From: Vitellaria paradoxa
Taxonomy: Eukaryota; Streptophyta; Magnoliopsida; Ericales; Sapotaceae
DNA length: 64,000 nucleotides
Direction of reading: 5' to 3'
Assembly: GCA_019916065.1 (NCBI GenBank)
Contig: CM034239.1
Location: forward strand, 37,472,419 to 37,536,418
Below, piece by piece: positions 1-13,435 of the stretch. The first letter of the stretch is position 1; the number at the start of each line of letters is the position of its first letter. The position numbers and the translations under genes are program-made. The notes below the pieces were generated by a model, which saw only the letters and a program-made list of their open reading frames with translations, had not been told where the DNA came from and searched no databases.

Positions 1-16
1 TGAAAGAAGGGAATAC

Positions 17-3000
17 CACATTGGGTCCTAGAGCTGATAATCCCTGTATAGCCCCATAGTGTTGAGTCAATGCCCGTTTTGGGTCCAAAAATGCATGGAC
101 CAATGTTTTTGTCAAGCGTGTCTGAAGATTATTATAAACATGCCCAAATCTGCAATAGAAACAAAAATTAGAAATACAAGATCAAAATAAAGTACCAAAA
201 TAAGACCCCTGAACGGAAACCAAAGTGAAGTGTATTGAAAACTTCTTATTTCTTTTCATTTCCAAACACTCTGAGTCAAGTTGCCAATGAACCAGCCAAG
301 TATGCAACTTCATTGACTGGGGTAGCCACCAACTCAAATCAATTGACCATTTGAATTAATTGTGATTTGGTTATTACCAGTTTGTCAGACCCATTTTATT
401 GTCGCGGTTTCAAGTCAAAGTTACAAGGTAAATCTAGAAGGCTAAAACCATATAATGCTAATCTGTAACAAACTTCATAAATTAGGGAGAGCTGGTTGGA
501 AAGTCACAATTGATATCTGTAAAACACAGATTCTTATTCAAAGGAAATCTCTAGCGCACGTGGGAAGAACAGAATCAACAGAACATTAGTGATGGTCCCT
601 TGGATCCATTAACCAAATCCAAGATACACATTTCTCACGTACCCAGAAAATAAAACAGATTATAAGTCTCACCTCCTGCAAATTGAAGCAACCAGGTTTG
701 CAGTGAAGTCCCTAAGTTCCCAGTGGTTATCAGCAAATCGGTTCCCTAATCTCTTTGCAACAAGGCAAGTAACAACTGATGGCATCAATTGGTGTAGCTG
801 GGAAAGAAAAAAAGCCTCACTTAGTAATCAAGTGTACCCCTTTTGAAAAAAACTACAACAGGTTATGTACTTCCACTATTTCTTCAAAACTTGCATGGGA
901 GTGCCAGGATCATAACCTATCCCAACAAGGTAAGACAAATCTTATTAATAATTCAAATTCAATAGCCACATTATATCATTTAACTTATCCTTCTGGACAG
1001 TTAAACCACTGAGACTTCCCTGAAATCTACCAATGCAATTTATACCCCCTTTTTCCACTTAAAGACATGAACTTAATCTTTCAATATTATGGCTCCATAA
1101 TTTGCAAATAAATTGTTAGTAGAAATAATAGTGCAGATAGTTACAAGACCATGTGTTTTTTTACTGCTAAGTTTATCCCCCTTTAATATTTCAATGTTAT
1201 GACTCCATAATTTGCAAATGAATTGTTAATAGAAAGAATAGTGCATATAGTTACAAGACCATGTGGTTTTTATTGCTGACTTTATCCCCTTCACCTGAAG
1301 ATTCTTTTTACATTTTACATATTATTCTCGAACCCATTCACAAAACTCATTGAAGTTTATTGCCACTTAAGAGCAAATTATTAAGATCTCTGTATAATAA
1401 GTTCCTGAGTTCAGAATATACAATTAGATGTCACCCAGCAAGGACAAGTCAATTGGTTCACAACTAATAACAGCCAAAATTTAGGCTACAGCACAGTTAA
1501 TGGTGAGGCAAAGCAGCCACTACCAAACTGACACATGCCACAAGCGCACTTTTCTGTAGACCAACCAATAGTCATTACAAAACCTTCATTTTTCAGAAAT
1601 TAAGATTTCAAATTGAGGATAGTTCCATGTGTAGATTTATATAAATCAACAACAGCTGTAATAACCGACTTACGTAAGGTTCTATGTGTATGTGAGGATT
1701 CTGGAGAAGACTCCCAACAAGACGCATCAAAGCAAAAAGCAGACGGAAATCATTCAGACCACGAGAAACCTGATATTAGTCAAAATAATAAATAAATAGA
1801 TAAGGGGGAATATATAAAGGGGGAAAAAGTAAGACTAAGCAAAAAAAACAAAAAAAAATGCTACGTGGCTCCAAATTTGGTTTATCTGGAATATTTAACC
1901 TTGACAATACCTCATCAGCAATAAAGCATGTGAAATAAGGAACTAAAGGATGAAGTCCTGAATCTGTAGACAAACTCCGTAAGGCTTCCTTGAAAAGGGC
2001 TGAATCAGACTGACTCACAGCAAGCTCAGTGATTTTGTCAAAGTAAAGCTGCAAAACAAGGAGGTTGATACAATAAATTTCAAGATAATAGATGAGCAAG
2101 GGGAAAATAGGCAATCAAGATACCAGACAATAGTAATCCTTGATAAGCAGGATAAGAATCCAAACTTATCTCCAACAACCTTTGAAATATAAGGAATAAA
2201 CACCAAGAAGTCCTAACAGTAATCTACAAGATTTCCAATTATAGACAGGATAGGAATGGGGGATAAATATTCTATACAAATAAAAGATAGCACAAGACTT
2301 GCCTTCTCCTAATCGGATTCAAAAGACTTATTTGGTCTATCGACAGAACCTAGCCCAAGGCATAAGCATCTCACTCATTATCTAGTCTAGCATTATTAAT
2401 TGCTCATAAGGTATCTCATTCATAATCTAGTCTGGCAGATTATTAAATGCTCCATTCTCTATTTGCTAAGACAGACTTAGCCATCAGAGTATCTACAGCT
2501 GCCAGTTGCTCACCCTGTCTTCCACTTCCTGCCCACAAGCTGTCGTCTACCATCCAGACTATTCAGCCAATCAACTCCACGCCAACCCTCTACATTATTT
2601 AGTGCAGAAAATTTCCCGCGCAATAGAATAGTCATAAACAAACACAAAAGTATAGAAGCAAAAATCACAGTGAATCATATACCTGAAGCTCCCTAGAGAG
2701 TACGTGTTTAACAGGCAATTTAATGTCAACGGGAAGTCCATCATCTTTCTGCTCAGGCTTTCTGTTATCAGGAGGAGCAGAAATAACTGCAAATGCACAA
2801 AAATGATACAAATATAATATCCTCTTTTTGGTGATCTAGTCACTCAAAATTGGAAGGTGTTCCAAGAAAAGAATATTTCATCAGATCCAATTCATATATA
2901 TGTTTTAGTTTCCATAATAATAAGATTGATGGCCAAGTTCTCATTTCATGTTTTATCTAGGACTCCAAAGACACTGAAGTGAAATCATTGTAAGTTTACA

Positions 3001-6000
3001 ATTGCAAATTTGACCTAAGTGCTGACACATATGATATCTCCTCGGATAAATTAAGGCATTGTTTAGCTGGCTATACCACAAAGAGCTTCACAGTTCACAC
3101 ACACCAATCACTGAACATGTGCCTTGTAACACAACAGAGTTGACAAGTTCCCTCTATCATATAAATAAGGGTTTAAGGGTGCTTTAATTAATTACAATGC
3201 TTCATTTTCATTTCAGATATATATCCTAGCACGGTAGACCTTTTTTTATGATAGCTTACATTTTAATTATACCAAAGTCTTTCTTTTCCATATGTGAGTT
3301 CAAATAAACACCTGTACAGTTTAGCATGCAAGCAAAAATATCAAATAGTAACCTTAGTTTTGCATGGAAACAAAAAACAAAGGTACAATACATCAGAGGC
3401 CTTATTTACCCCTTAACCCTTAGGTTCCATCATAAAAAGGGCAGCAGCTGGTTAAGTTAGAAGCTAGTAAAACACCGACAGAACAAAAGAAGGGGAAGGC
3501 AAAAGGACAAAGTTTTATTCAAATAACGAAAGATGCCAGTTGAGAGTAATTTAATTCTTACAGTGATTCAAGTTTAGAAATTTGCATAACCTATATTTCC
3601 AATTGAACCATTAGCTAACTCTTTTAAGTTTTGTACAGACCTTCAACAGGAGCATTTTCTGGAATTGCAGGTTGTATGCCTTCAATAGCTAGCCAATGAC
3701 AAACTACTGAAGTATCAAGTGGTGCTTTAGGCAGAGGAGCTTCAATCACCTACACGTCAAAAAGTAAGGAGAAAATAAATAGATCAATAAAAAAATAAAT
3801 ACGAAGAGGAATATGGAAATATAATCCACACAATTTAGTGACACAGCAGTTAGCATAATAACTAATATCTTACATCTTTAAAATCCAAATCCTTGTCATC
3901 AAGGTAAAACAAATCCTTGTGTCCAACAGCCCTTCTGAACCGCAAAGGATCTCCAGAGGCAAATCCATAAACTGGCTGAGGCGAAAAAATAATGTAGACA
4001 ATAAGATTAGAAATGATAAATTTTACTGGGAGAAGAGAGAGAAGACAGAGAGAAAATTCATAGAAACAACCAATTCCAGTGTTGCCACCTGAGAAGGTTT
4101 TTATTTTTTAATTGCATTACCAGACATTCCATATCATTCATTGAGCACTGGCAAAACTAGTTCTATTTCAGCCACACACATTCTTATTTAAGCACTTAAG
4201 TAAAGAGTTGTGAGCAAGACAACAATTGATGAACATCTTCTCATCATTTACCGATTGCACAAAAAATAAAAATAAAATAAAAGAACAATGGGAAAAACAA
4301 TCTTACATTCGAAGGAATTTTTTTTTTTTAAGGGGGGAGGGGGGATAAATACATTCTAGGGATCCTTTCATTGTGGGGACTAGGTAACAATGGGAAGAAA
4401 ATTTTCAACACTTTGAACTCTGAAACAGACTACATCAATGTTTACCATATGGCATTAATCATATTACTTATGTTTTGTACTATAAGGTAATTAATCTTAT
4501 GGTATAAAAAATATATCGTCATTTTCAATTTTATATATTTCAAAATGACATGAACATTATCAAATGTGTTGTCAGTTTTTGTTTTCTTCAAATTGAAAAC
4601 TGAACACTAAAAATTGAAAACTGAAACTGAAACTTGAAAATTGAACTCTGAAACAGACAACATTATCAAACGAGTCCTAAAAGATTCATTTGAAATTTTC
4701 TTTTCATAGGAAGATAGATAATTCATCTGAACTCTTAACAGCTCCTGGAAAACTCTCTCTGCACTTGCAAAAGCTTCAACTTAGTGGACAAACTGTGCTG
4801 CAGTAACAAATCAAAATTTTTAAATAGAACTATATTTATGTCTGAAACATGGTAAAGCATGACAAGAAATAAGCTCTTTTCCATAAAAGTCTAATGTAAA
4901 GACAACCTCAAAAATATGCTCCACTGAGCCTTTACTTAGCCACACAACCTAAGACACAGTAGTTAATGCTACAATACCGAACATCATCAATTCATACGAT
5001 AATGGATAAGCAAGATAGATGGAAGATTTCATTTTTTTTGGCACCAATTTTGCATATATTGTCATGCCACTCATTGGCAGCTTTTCTCTAATTGGAATTT
5101 TTTACTAATGGGTTTTTATTAAAATGATGTCATATAAGAGCTCACTTATACCAAGGAGGAGGAGGAGCTGCTCGCTTACTGTAAAACCAAAAGCAGACAT
5201 CCAAACAACATACACTGGTATCTGTTTCTGGTTAACAAAATTAAGGCAAAAGACTAGAACACTTGTAATTCCTTACCAACTTGTAATACTACTTAGGATC
5301 AAATATGCCTACTTACATACAATGCCATAGGAATGTAAGACATAAGAATAACATGGGCAATGCAAAGGCTAAAGCTACAGCATCAAAACTACATGGGAAA
5401 TTTACCTCAACATTTCTTAACTTGAGTGCACTATCAACATCTTCTGTTGTCAGTGTAGTTCTCTTCGAATGGCGCATGCATTTGATTGCCTCCTGAAATT
5501 TTAAAAAAGAAGTATCATTAATTCCCAAATTTACACTAAAAGGTAGTCCATAATTTGCACCTACTTTAACAACATCCCATGCAGTGAGTCCACAAAGATA
5601 AAAGAAGCTGTTATTTGCCATGCCATTCCTCACCTCAACCTATAATACAATTTTGAGAGGGTGGGAGATGGGTGGACTATGTCACCCATTCATTTCTCTC
5701 TTCTATATATTTCTTTACTCTGAGTTATTGTGAATACTGTGGACGTCAACTCTTCTAGATTTTCTTCAGATGAAAGCCAAAATTTAGACGCAGTTTGACA
5801 AAATAAAAATTAGTTCTGAGTCTCTGACAAATCTTGGAGTTGATTAGTTAGTGCTGAAAACCTCAAGATATTTTTAGAATTATAGATTTAAGGATGAGAG
5901 TCATTACAATTAAAAGTTTAGAAACACATTAAACTAAACTTCTATACATTCAGCATAGTCAACTACCTCTAGCTTGAAATTCAAACCATCTTAAGCAGTA

Positions 6001-7044
6001 TCCAAATGTGCTTAATCGGTCTACTAAATAAACCTTTAGCAAAATATTTTTTTTTCCTTATGCATTAATGAGCACCAACATCTCTCTCCATCCAGCACAA
6101 ACAAACATTATATTATTGGGTCAGTCTCTGGCTTTGAGAACTTCTCGTGCAAAATTGGCAGCTGTGAAATTGTGCATGTCTGTGTGGGTATAATTAGTAT
6201 TGGAATGGCAATACGCATAGTATCCGAGAAGGTTTAACTTAATGCATCTGAATAACTAACTAGCCAGTACTTGCTTACTTCAGTAAACTTCAATGGAAAG
6301 CACTTCCCCCTGGATGTACATGCTAAATTGTGTGCACATCATGCATTGAAATGCTTTGAAGAAACTTCTCTTCTTCAACTTATCAAAAAAAGAAACTTCT
6401 CTTCTTCATGCTCTAGAGAATGAGTTTTTCTTAATGTTCATGGTTTGGAAGCTTAAGACAAATGTACATGTCACGTTTGAGGGAAGCTTATATGGTTTCT
6501 GACTTGCATAGCTTTTTTATTTCTCATATTCCAATATTTGGGAACTCGACAAACAATTTCTCTGCAAAATCATGTACTTATCAATATTGAATAATGAGAT
6601 CATATTTGACTGCACGGTACTCTAGCATTGTAGGCCCGAGATGACTTTAGACAATAATACACGTGGTAATATCAAGTGAATTGGATTTCATTAGGTGTTT
6701 TAACAATTACAAACTCTTGTTTGGTGTTCACAATGCAAATTGCAGCACTTCATTCAATACATCCTCATAACCTCGCTGTCTCCAAGCCAATGGATTGCCA
6801 AACTTATGCAGCACTCAAAACCATCACAATTCACACTAATATGACTTAACAATGAATCACCTTTCACGTATTAAAATAGACAATAGAAAAACATGATAGC
6901 ACAGCACATTCAAAATACCTGCATTATTTCACGCATACGATATTCCACATCAGGAGCCAGAGCAAGTGCGACTTCCTGAGACAAGTTATTGATCCCAATG
7001 CTTTGTGCTATGACCTCAACCGTCTCCTTGGGCACAATACTCAT
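17..7044 (-). CDS. TAF6: TFIID subunit TAF6, N-terminal part (nine exons, 3' end outside window)
   Basis: Subunit of the general transcription factor TFIID; its histone fold pairs with TAF9 in the nucleus. Exons on the minus strand, 5' to 3': 7044-6919, 5492-5406, 3975-3874, 3749-3641, 2786-2683, 2048-1911, 1769-1674, 797-673, 149-17. All joins keep frame and use GT..AG borders, giving 340 codons. The protein starts [18 protein letters not shown]; exons 1-2 (residues 1-71) encode the histone fold, with [20 protein letters not shown] across its end. Exon 3 gives [16 protein letters not shown], and exons 6-9 give the TAF6 HEAT-type region ([62 protein letters not shown]). The start is the first Met after an acceptor and matches the family N-terminus. 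Plant TAF6 is about 540 residues, so roughly 200 C-terminal residues lie beyond the window. No lesion seen. Exon borders are by eye. Confidence 0.95.
1079..1291. repeat. Two-copy 110-bp tandem duplication in TAF6 intron 7
   Basis: The segment from 1079 is repeated from about 1189 with a 110-base offset. Both copies contain CTCCATAATTTGCAAAT and TAGTTACAAGACCATGTG; they differ at several positions, so this is an old local duplication inside the intron. No coding content. Confidence 0.7.
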
Positions 7045-7099
7045 CTTATTTTCTCTAATGCTACTTCACTAATGAAGCGTTTCAAATACCTACACAATT
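7045..7099 (-). other. TAF6 5' UTR portion in the first coding exon
   Basis: On the minus strand a pyrimidine-rich tract ending CTTGCAG (AG at 7101-7100) precedes the TAF6 ATG by 55 bases. This suggests that the coding exon begins at 7099 and that the transcript has an upstream untranslated exon separated by a long 5' UTR intron. Transcript evidence is lacking, so this is an inference from the acceptor context. Confidence 0.5.
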
Positions 7100-7182
7100 C
7101 TGCAAGAAAAACAATCATTTCTTGAGAATACCACGCATTTGAATTCTATTGTTTGAATGCATAAACAAATTGTCTCTCCTAG

Positions 7183-8470
7183 GGACAAAGCCAGGATTTT
7201 TTTTTTGGCCAAGGGGCAGATTTAGGTTTCTTCCTAGGCAAATTTAGACCTAGAAAAATTACAATTAATATTATCAATTTCGTTTAGTAATAAAAATAAA
7301 TTAATACATAAAAAAATGTAATCAATATATAACAATATGCATCACTAAAAAAAAAATCACATATATATATAGAGACACACACTACCAAACAAAACTCAGA
7401 TTCATATGCATATGCTTAACTTATGAATTTTGTCAATTAAAGTAAATGATGGCTTTTCATGTCACCAAATTTATCAACAATAAAATCTATAGTAATTTAT
7501 TTGTGATTTCTCTTCCATCTTGTTTTGAAACTTTATTTTAACAACACTTACAGCTAAAAATGCATGCTCCATAGCTGTCGCAGTTTTTGACCTTTTTTTC
7601 TTTGGCGTAAACTAACTTGTGTCTTTTGACTGACCAAACCCCCCCCCCAAAAAAAAACCTTGTTCTTTTGATTTTTCTTTTTTATTTTATTTTTTCCACT
7701 GTTTCGTTAGTATTATTTAATATTAGGCTGTTCATAAACCAAACCAAACCAAGCTTTTTCCCACTAGGGGGGTCGGCTATATGGATTTGTCGACGCAAAT
7801 TAAATCTGTTTAGGGCCATGTCCTCCGATAGATCTAGGTAGGTCAAGTCATGTTTAATAGTTTTTTTTCAACTTCTCTTGGGTCTTCCTCTACCTCTCGT
7901 ACTCCTGGCAATCTCACTAATATCAGGCTGTTCATAGTGGTTTAAAAATTTTAAAATATTTAGACTAACAATATCTTTATATGCTTAAATTTCTGGGACC
8001 ATTTAAATTTTTGAAATTTTAGTTTTCTTTTTAGTTTTTTAAGTCATTAACAATTAGTGATGGATCAAGTTATGTATAGATGAAAATTAGTTGGGCAACT
8101 GAATTTTGAAATATATATAACAATTAACAAAAAAATATTCAAATTTTAGAGAGGTTATTGTGTAGCTTAAAAATTTTTTTACCTAAAAATTTGTATGTTC
8201 TTGAACTAAAGTTTTTTTTTAATTTTAATGGCAGTCTATGGTATAAAAAGTTTTTGATCCAAAAATTTACATGTACTAGCAGTATTTTTCTGGAATAATG
8301 TTTGTCATTTTCAAAATTTTAGGGGAAATGAACCATGACATAAAAATTTTCTAGCCCAAAAATTTACATATACAAGTGCTATTTTCTCGAAACCCGCGGT
8401 GGCGTGCCCCCACGGCCTGACCTCCCTTCCCCTAGTCTCTCCACCTCTTCAATTTTCCAATTGTATGTCA
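7183..8470. mobile_element. Degenerate non-autonomous DNA element debris
   Basis: The left part reads AGGGACAAAGCCAGGATTTT followed by a run of T and AAGGGGCAG, a form common at the ends of non-autonomous plant transposons. The interior is AT-rich with roughly three related blocks (about 8155-8390), each containing a version of CCAAAAATTTACATNTAC. The right part (8385-8450) turns abruptly GC-rich (CCCGCGGTGGCGTGCCCC). I found no clean inverted terminus or target duplication, so ends and superfamily are uncertain. This lies in the probable 5' UTR intron of TAF6. Confidence 0.35.
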
Positions 8471-9133
8471 ACTCCCTTAAGCATGAGATAAGGTTCACTA
8501 AGGTTTGAGCACATGGAAGGTTTAATGTAGTAGTCAATATATATTTGGCATCAATCCAACAAATTGAATTAATCTCAATAGGTTTCCATGACCCATATGT
8601 TGCCTCCAAAGCATCAACTCCAGAAATCTGATTAGGTCCCAGTGGTGGCATGATGGCGAAACAAAGTGTCAAGAATACAAACCATTAATATATATAAACA
8701 TAAAAAGTTGAGCACTTAAAATAATTTTATCATTCTAATGGGAATAATTTCCACAAAAGTAACCATAAAGTCTCCAAAATAAGTCCCAAATTTTCTACAT
8801 CAAAGCCCAATGCCCACATGTACTTATAACTACACCCAAATATGATATCCCAACTCTTTCGCTTCTCAGAATATGGGAAAAAAATCAATTCTAGTGAATT
8901 TCTTATCCTTCTCCTCATTTTCTCAATAGCAAACAGAGCTTCAAGAGTTCCTCCAATGGATAAACTTTTTTTCAAGCATTTTTGTCAAACAGTCAAAAGT
9001 CGGCTCTTGCATATACATATACAAACATGATACATAGACTACTATATATATATAGATACAGATATTATAGATAGATTGATTTGCCTCTACAGCTTTGTCT
9101 GACAGAGTTCGAGTCCGTGCTGCCTAACTCTAT

Positions 9134-9420
9134 CGATAGGGATGTAAACAAGTATGGTACCCACCTAATTTATCATTACTATTACCAAACCCATTTATTT
9201 TTTTTCCTTACCCATTACCATCCCAAACTTGTTTATTTTATTAGTTAGAATGCCAAACACGTCCCGTCCAATTAGGTGTGATGGCAGGGCCGACCCTAGC
9301 AACTAGCCATTAAGGCAAATGCCTTAGGCCCCACAACTCTAGTAAGGCCTATATATAGTGATATATCCAACTTAAAAGTGTCATATTTCTGTAACATCTC
9401 TCCAGCTGCCTCTCACCTTG
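9134..9420. mobile_element. Two hAT-like terminus fragments
   Basis: 9133 onwards reads TAGGGATGTAAACAAGT and 9285 onwards reads CAGGGCCGACCCTAGC, followed by AAGGCAAATGCCTTAGGCCCC-type sequence. Both look like ends seen on plant hAT-type elements. No matching opposite terminus was found nearby for either, so they appear to be broken copies. Identification is by terminus resemblance only. Confidence 0.3.
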
Positions 9421-11090
9421 AGGATATCAGCAGACATTTATCATGAGAATCTTGAAAAACTCTTGATCTTCTCCATGCAATCTGACTTCACAACAGCTCT
9501 TTTTTTTTTTTTTTTTTTTTGGGACAGTAAAATTAAAAGCTTCACTCAACAACAACTCCATCCTTTTTTCAGAATTAAAAGCTTCACAACAATTCGGCTT
9601 CACAGCAATTTCAATGCGCATCCAAAACACTTTTTCTTTTTCATTGTTTTCAGTCAGAATGATGTCTCATCAATAAAATTTCCAATTAAAAAAAAAAGTA
9701 AATCTACTAATCTAGTTAATCTTTGCTACTACAGGACAAGAAATATGATTTCTCTCTCTCTCTCCCCCTCTTTCTATTGTTGCTACTACAAGTCTACAAA
9801 ACAAGAGATACTCTCTCTCCCCCCCCCTTCCCCGCACTATTTTCACCTCTGCACCATCGGTGGGCTCTTCCTCAATCTGTCGACTCTTCCTCCTCCATCT
9901 CTCTCTGTTCAAATTTTTTTTTTTTTTAGCTACAATCTACAGATCTAAGTATTTGGGACAGAGACTAGATCATTTCTTTTTTACTTTCATAGGAATAACG
10001 TAGAAATAATTCTTCCTAGTTCAATTAAAGATCAGCTATAGCGTGCACTTGACTCCCAGGTTCTATATTTCTAACTCACACTATTATATTTGGTCTAGTT
10101 TTTTATATCCATTTTTATCTTTATTATTGTTGTTATAGAAAACTAAAAATTGTTTGTGAATTTGATTATTGTGCTTAAGTGTTGTAATAGAGTTATAGTT
10201 GAAAGCATGTCTGATGTAGGAAATTCGAGACTTTTAGTAGAAGATCTTTTTTTTTTTTCTAAGATAGGCTTCATCAAATATTCTGTCTTAGGAACCAAAT
10301 TTTCTAGGTCCAGGCCGCGTGATAGAACAACTTAAGTGGGGAACACGCTAAACCCATTTTGACAGACGATACTCGATTAGAAATAAAAACAATAATAAGT
10401 GGCAATAATCAAATTGAATTTTTTAAAATAATTGACACGTTCTCTAACAACACCCTTAAATATTTGGAACTTACAACAAACCCATTACTACCAGTGAGTG
10501 AGTCTTTGTTTGTTTCCTATTCTCTTTTGGTTTTGGGATTGAATCCAGCAACTGAGTGTCTTTTTGTAAAATGGGTGGTCTTAAACTTCAAACCGTTATC
10601 CTTCCAAAAAAAAAAAACTCAAAACCGTTTAGAAGCAAGACATGCAGCATCTTCATCTGGAACGCTGATTGACGAATGTATTACGCAGATGGAGGAGGGG
10701 GTTTAATAATTGAGGTGATGGGGAGCTCAGTAATTTATTTTATTTTATTTTTTACTTTTTAATTTTAGGGTGATAAACTAATAATACAGGAGTAAGTATA
10801 GAACCTTTTTCACTGTTTGCAAGAAAGAAAATTTGTCTGAAACGAGGACTATTACAACCAGCAGCCAATCATAACTACACGAAGCCAGTAAAACAAGCAC
10901 CGATTCCGACACAAACTGAAAACAGCAAATGAAACAAAACCAATAACCAGAATAAATCAAGGCAGAAAAAACAGTAAATTAACATGTACGTACCAGCCAC
11001 GCTGCCCAAACAGAACAAAAACAACCCAGAACACAGAATCAAAGCATCGACTAGTTGAAGTGGTAGAGAAATTTGGGTACTAAAACCTCT
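9421..11090. other. Gene-free stretch with simple sequence
   Basis: No gene seen. Contents are T runs (9499-9521), CT-rich microsatellite-like tracts (9749-9830 and 9890-9930) and unique AT-rich sequence. An open frame of 176 codons starting at 9418 is caused by these T- and CT-rich runs and has no domain. The stretch probably belongs to the TAF6 5' UTR intron. Confidence 0.5.
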
Positions 11091-11174
11091 CGCCGGATCT
11101 GGAGAAGGCTGTCTCTCCCCTGAGGAGCCATAGACAAGAAAGCGAGGCCGAAAGGGGATGCCTGAATGCGCTAC

Positions 11175-11330
11175 CTATTCTGCACGGCCGAGCGACGAAA
11201 ACGACGGCGGCCGAGACGAAGATGTGGAAGGCTGAAGACTTGAAGAGGGAGCCGAGAGTACTACTGACATCAGGGTTTGATACTTCTCGTGCAGCCAAAA
11301 ATTTACATAGAAATCCCAAATAATCCAAAT
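11175..11330 (-). promoter_or_regulatory. Candidate TAF6 promoter / untranslated first exon
   Basis: A GC-rich island (about 11090-11290) stands out from AT-rich surroundings. On the minus strand it contains a CT-rich leader-like stretch and a possible donor AG|GTAGC, with the exon ending at 11175. It is the only such patch upstream of the TAF6 start and would give a 5' UTR intron of about 4.1 kb ending at the acceptor at 7100. A telobox-like AAACCCTGA lies at about 11270. It could equally be the 5' end of an unrecognised transcript. Confidence 0.35.
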
Positions 11331-11856
11331 CAAAATTATAATAGGTTTTTTCCCCAACATTCTCGTGCTTTCGATTTTATAATAGGTTTATTTCACAGAT
11401 ATAATGTGCACATAAATCTTTCAAAGCTAGGTATGTTTACTTACGTTGTCGTTTTTTTCAAATTAATTATTTGTATTTTTTAATTTTATTTTCTGTTATT
11501 ATTTTCTTAAATAAAAGTTAAAATTGTATTTAAAAATATAATTTTGATTATAATAATTAATTTTTATTTTTATAAAATATTTAATTTCGTTAATTTTTTA
11601 AAAAATATTGAATTTAATAAAATATATTTTATATTAATTTAATTTATTATAAATTAAATTAATAAATAAATTATATTATTTTAATTATATTATTAGTTTA
11701 AAATAATTAATTTAATAAAAATAAAATATATTAAATATGATTTAAACCCTATGCATCTATCATAAATTTTTACTGATGTGACATTGAATCTATACATTTT
11801 TAAATGATTATATTATTTATTAAAAATAATAATATTTTTCAAATTAATTTAATTAA
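11331..11856. other. Very AT-rich spacer
   Basis: Runs of A/T with short inverted stretches of TTAATTTAAT type. No gene, no clear element. Confidence 0.5.
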
Positions 11857-12791
11857 GGGTTAATTACACGGACACTTTTCAATTATATCTAATTTTTAAT
11901 TTATCTTATTTGTCTATTAACTCTAACACTTTGACCCCCATCCATTTAAAAGAAGTTTTGTTTGAAAACTGTTAAAAAAATTCATTAATTATTTATTTAT
12001 TTATTATTTCTTAATTATCCCAATATGTTTGTAACTTGAAACTTATGACCAGAGATTCATATAGGTTAGGTCAGATAAATCATTTAATTTTTTGTTATAA
12101 ATTAAATAAATCAAATTTTTTCTTATCCATCCAAAAAAAAATAACAAGAACCTAATTTTGATAAAGAATCCAACCAAATCAGTTTTTCGGATGATAATAA
12201 TAAATATTTTTATTTCTTTATTTTATATTTATTATATTTATTTAATTTTAATAATAAATAATATAAAATTTATCCTCAAATTTTTTAAAAAATTTTAAGC
12301 TAAATTTAAGTTAAAAAATAATTAAATTAAATAAAAATTTTTTAAGATCAACAGTCCAAAATTATTAGGTTTAGTTTGATTTTTTTCTTAATTTTCATTA
12401 AGTTTTACTCACCCTGTTTCTTTATATTAAAAATAAAAATAATATATAATTATATAATTTATTTTTATTTTTGAGTCAAGTTTTCTTTTGAAAGGGATGA
12501 AAAAAAAATTAATTTATTTAATTTATAACAGAAAATCAAATTATTTATATAACATGACACATGCATACCTCTAGTGATAAGTTTCAAATTTAAATATGTA
12601 TTAATAACTACATTAATAATATAATGAGATAATTAAGGAATAATAAATAAATACAAAATTAACGGACTTTTTAATAATTTTCAAATAGAGCCCATTTTAA
12701 ATAGATGAGAGAGTCAAAGTGTTAGGATTAAAAGATGAAGAAGTAAATTAAAAATTAAATATAGTTGAAGGGGTATCAATGTAATTAACAC
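11857..12791. mobile_element. Mutator-like non-autonomous element, 935 bp, 9-bp TSD
   Basis: The ends read GGGTTAATTAC (left) and, on the reverse strand, GTGTTAATTAC (right). The same 9 bases, TTTAATTAA, flank both ends (11848-11856 and 12792-12800). The terminal inverted repeats extend about 250-280 bases with indels: CTAACACTTTGACCCCCATC from the left matches CTAACACTTTGACTCTCTC from the right, and GAAACTTATNAC recurs deeper. Long TIRs plus a 9-bp duplication are typical of MULEs. No transposase is encoded. The AT-rich setting makes the TSD less decisive than the TIR match. Confidence 0.75.
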
Positions 12792-12879
12792 TTTAATTAA
12801 TTAAATTATGAATTTATTTAATTATTTATTTAATCAGTTAATTTAATTATATTATTTATTGAAAATAATTTAATAAAAT

Positions 12880-13435
12880 TAAGAAGAAAGAAAGACCACT
12901 GCCTCACTCAGAAAGCAAGAGAAATTTGAATAGGAGGGGTTTTAGGTTGAGATAAAGTTCTAGCGGGGTCTTTCTATCTTTGACTTCTTCCCCTGTTATT
13001 TAACCTTTGCCTTCTTGATCGTCAGATATCATTGACAAAAAAATAGGAAGAAGTGTTATCGAACGATTTCCTGTAATTTCTTTTTGCCAATGGAAGGTTT
13101 TCTGCATCCAGTCAATCTACGCAGAGTGAATCGGTGCCTAAGGAACCCCCGAAGGGACCGCCCAAAACCTAGAGCTGACATTTGAATCGGAAATCAACAT
13201 TAAATGTGAAATTCTTGGGTCGTCTACTTCCTTTCGAAGGATGAATACCAAGTACCTTGGAATTCTTGAGGGATTTATTTGTCTATGTATCATTCCATTC
13301 AATCTTTTAGGTCCCAACTTCATCGCAGCCGAACTGGAAAGGAGGGGGACAGCAAATCTCCTGCCAAGAGGGCAAGGTTGCTTGCTAACTCTCAACCACT
13401 TGTTAGAAGGAAGTACAACTTGATTATCAAGGGAA
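12880..13435. other. GC-richer unique segment of unknown origin
   Basis: A stretch with near-balanced base composition between two AT-rich blocks, clearest from 13080 to 13435. It has overlapping open frames on both strands (13241-13423 plus, 13138-13395 minus) but no recognised domain, no terminal repeats and no splice-supported exon. The composition could fit an inserted organelle fragment or a captured gene piece; I could not recognise it as either. Confidence 0.3.

Noticed and set aside
1613..1795. Plus-strand open frame over TAF6 exon 7
   Set aside because: It is opposite to the TAF6 exon, whose translation matches the family with correct splice borders.
9418..9948. 176-codon open frame on the plus strand
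   Set aside because: Composed of T-run and CT-run translation (poly-Phe, Ser/Leu/Pro); no domain, start context or splice support.
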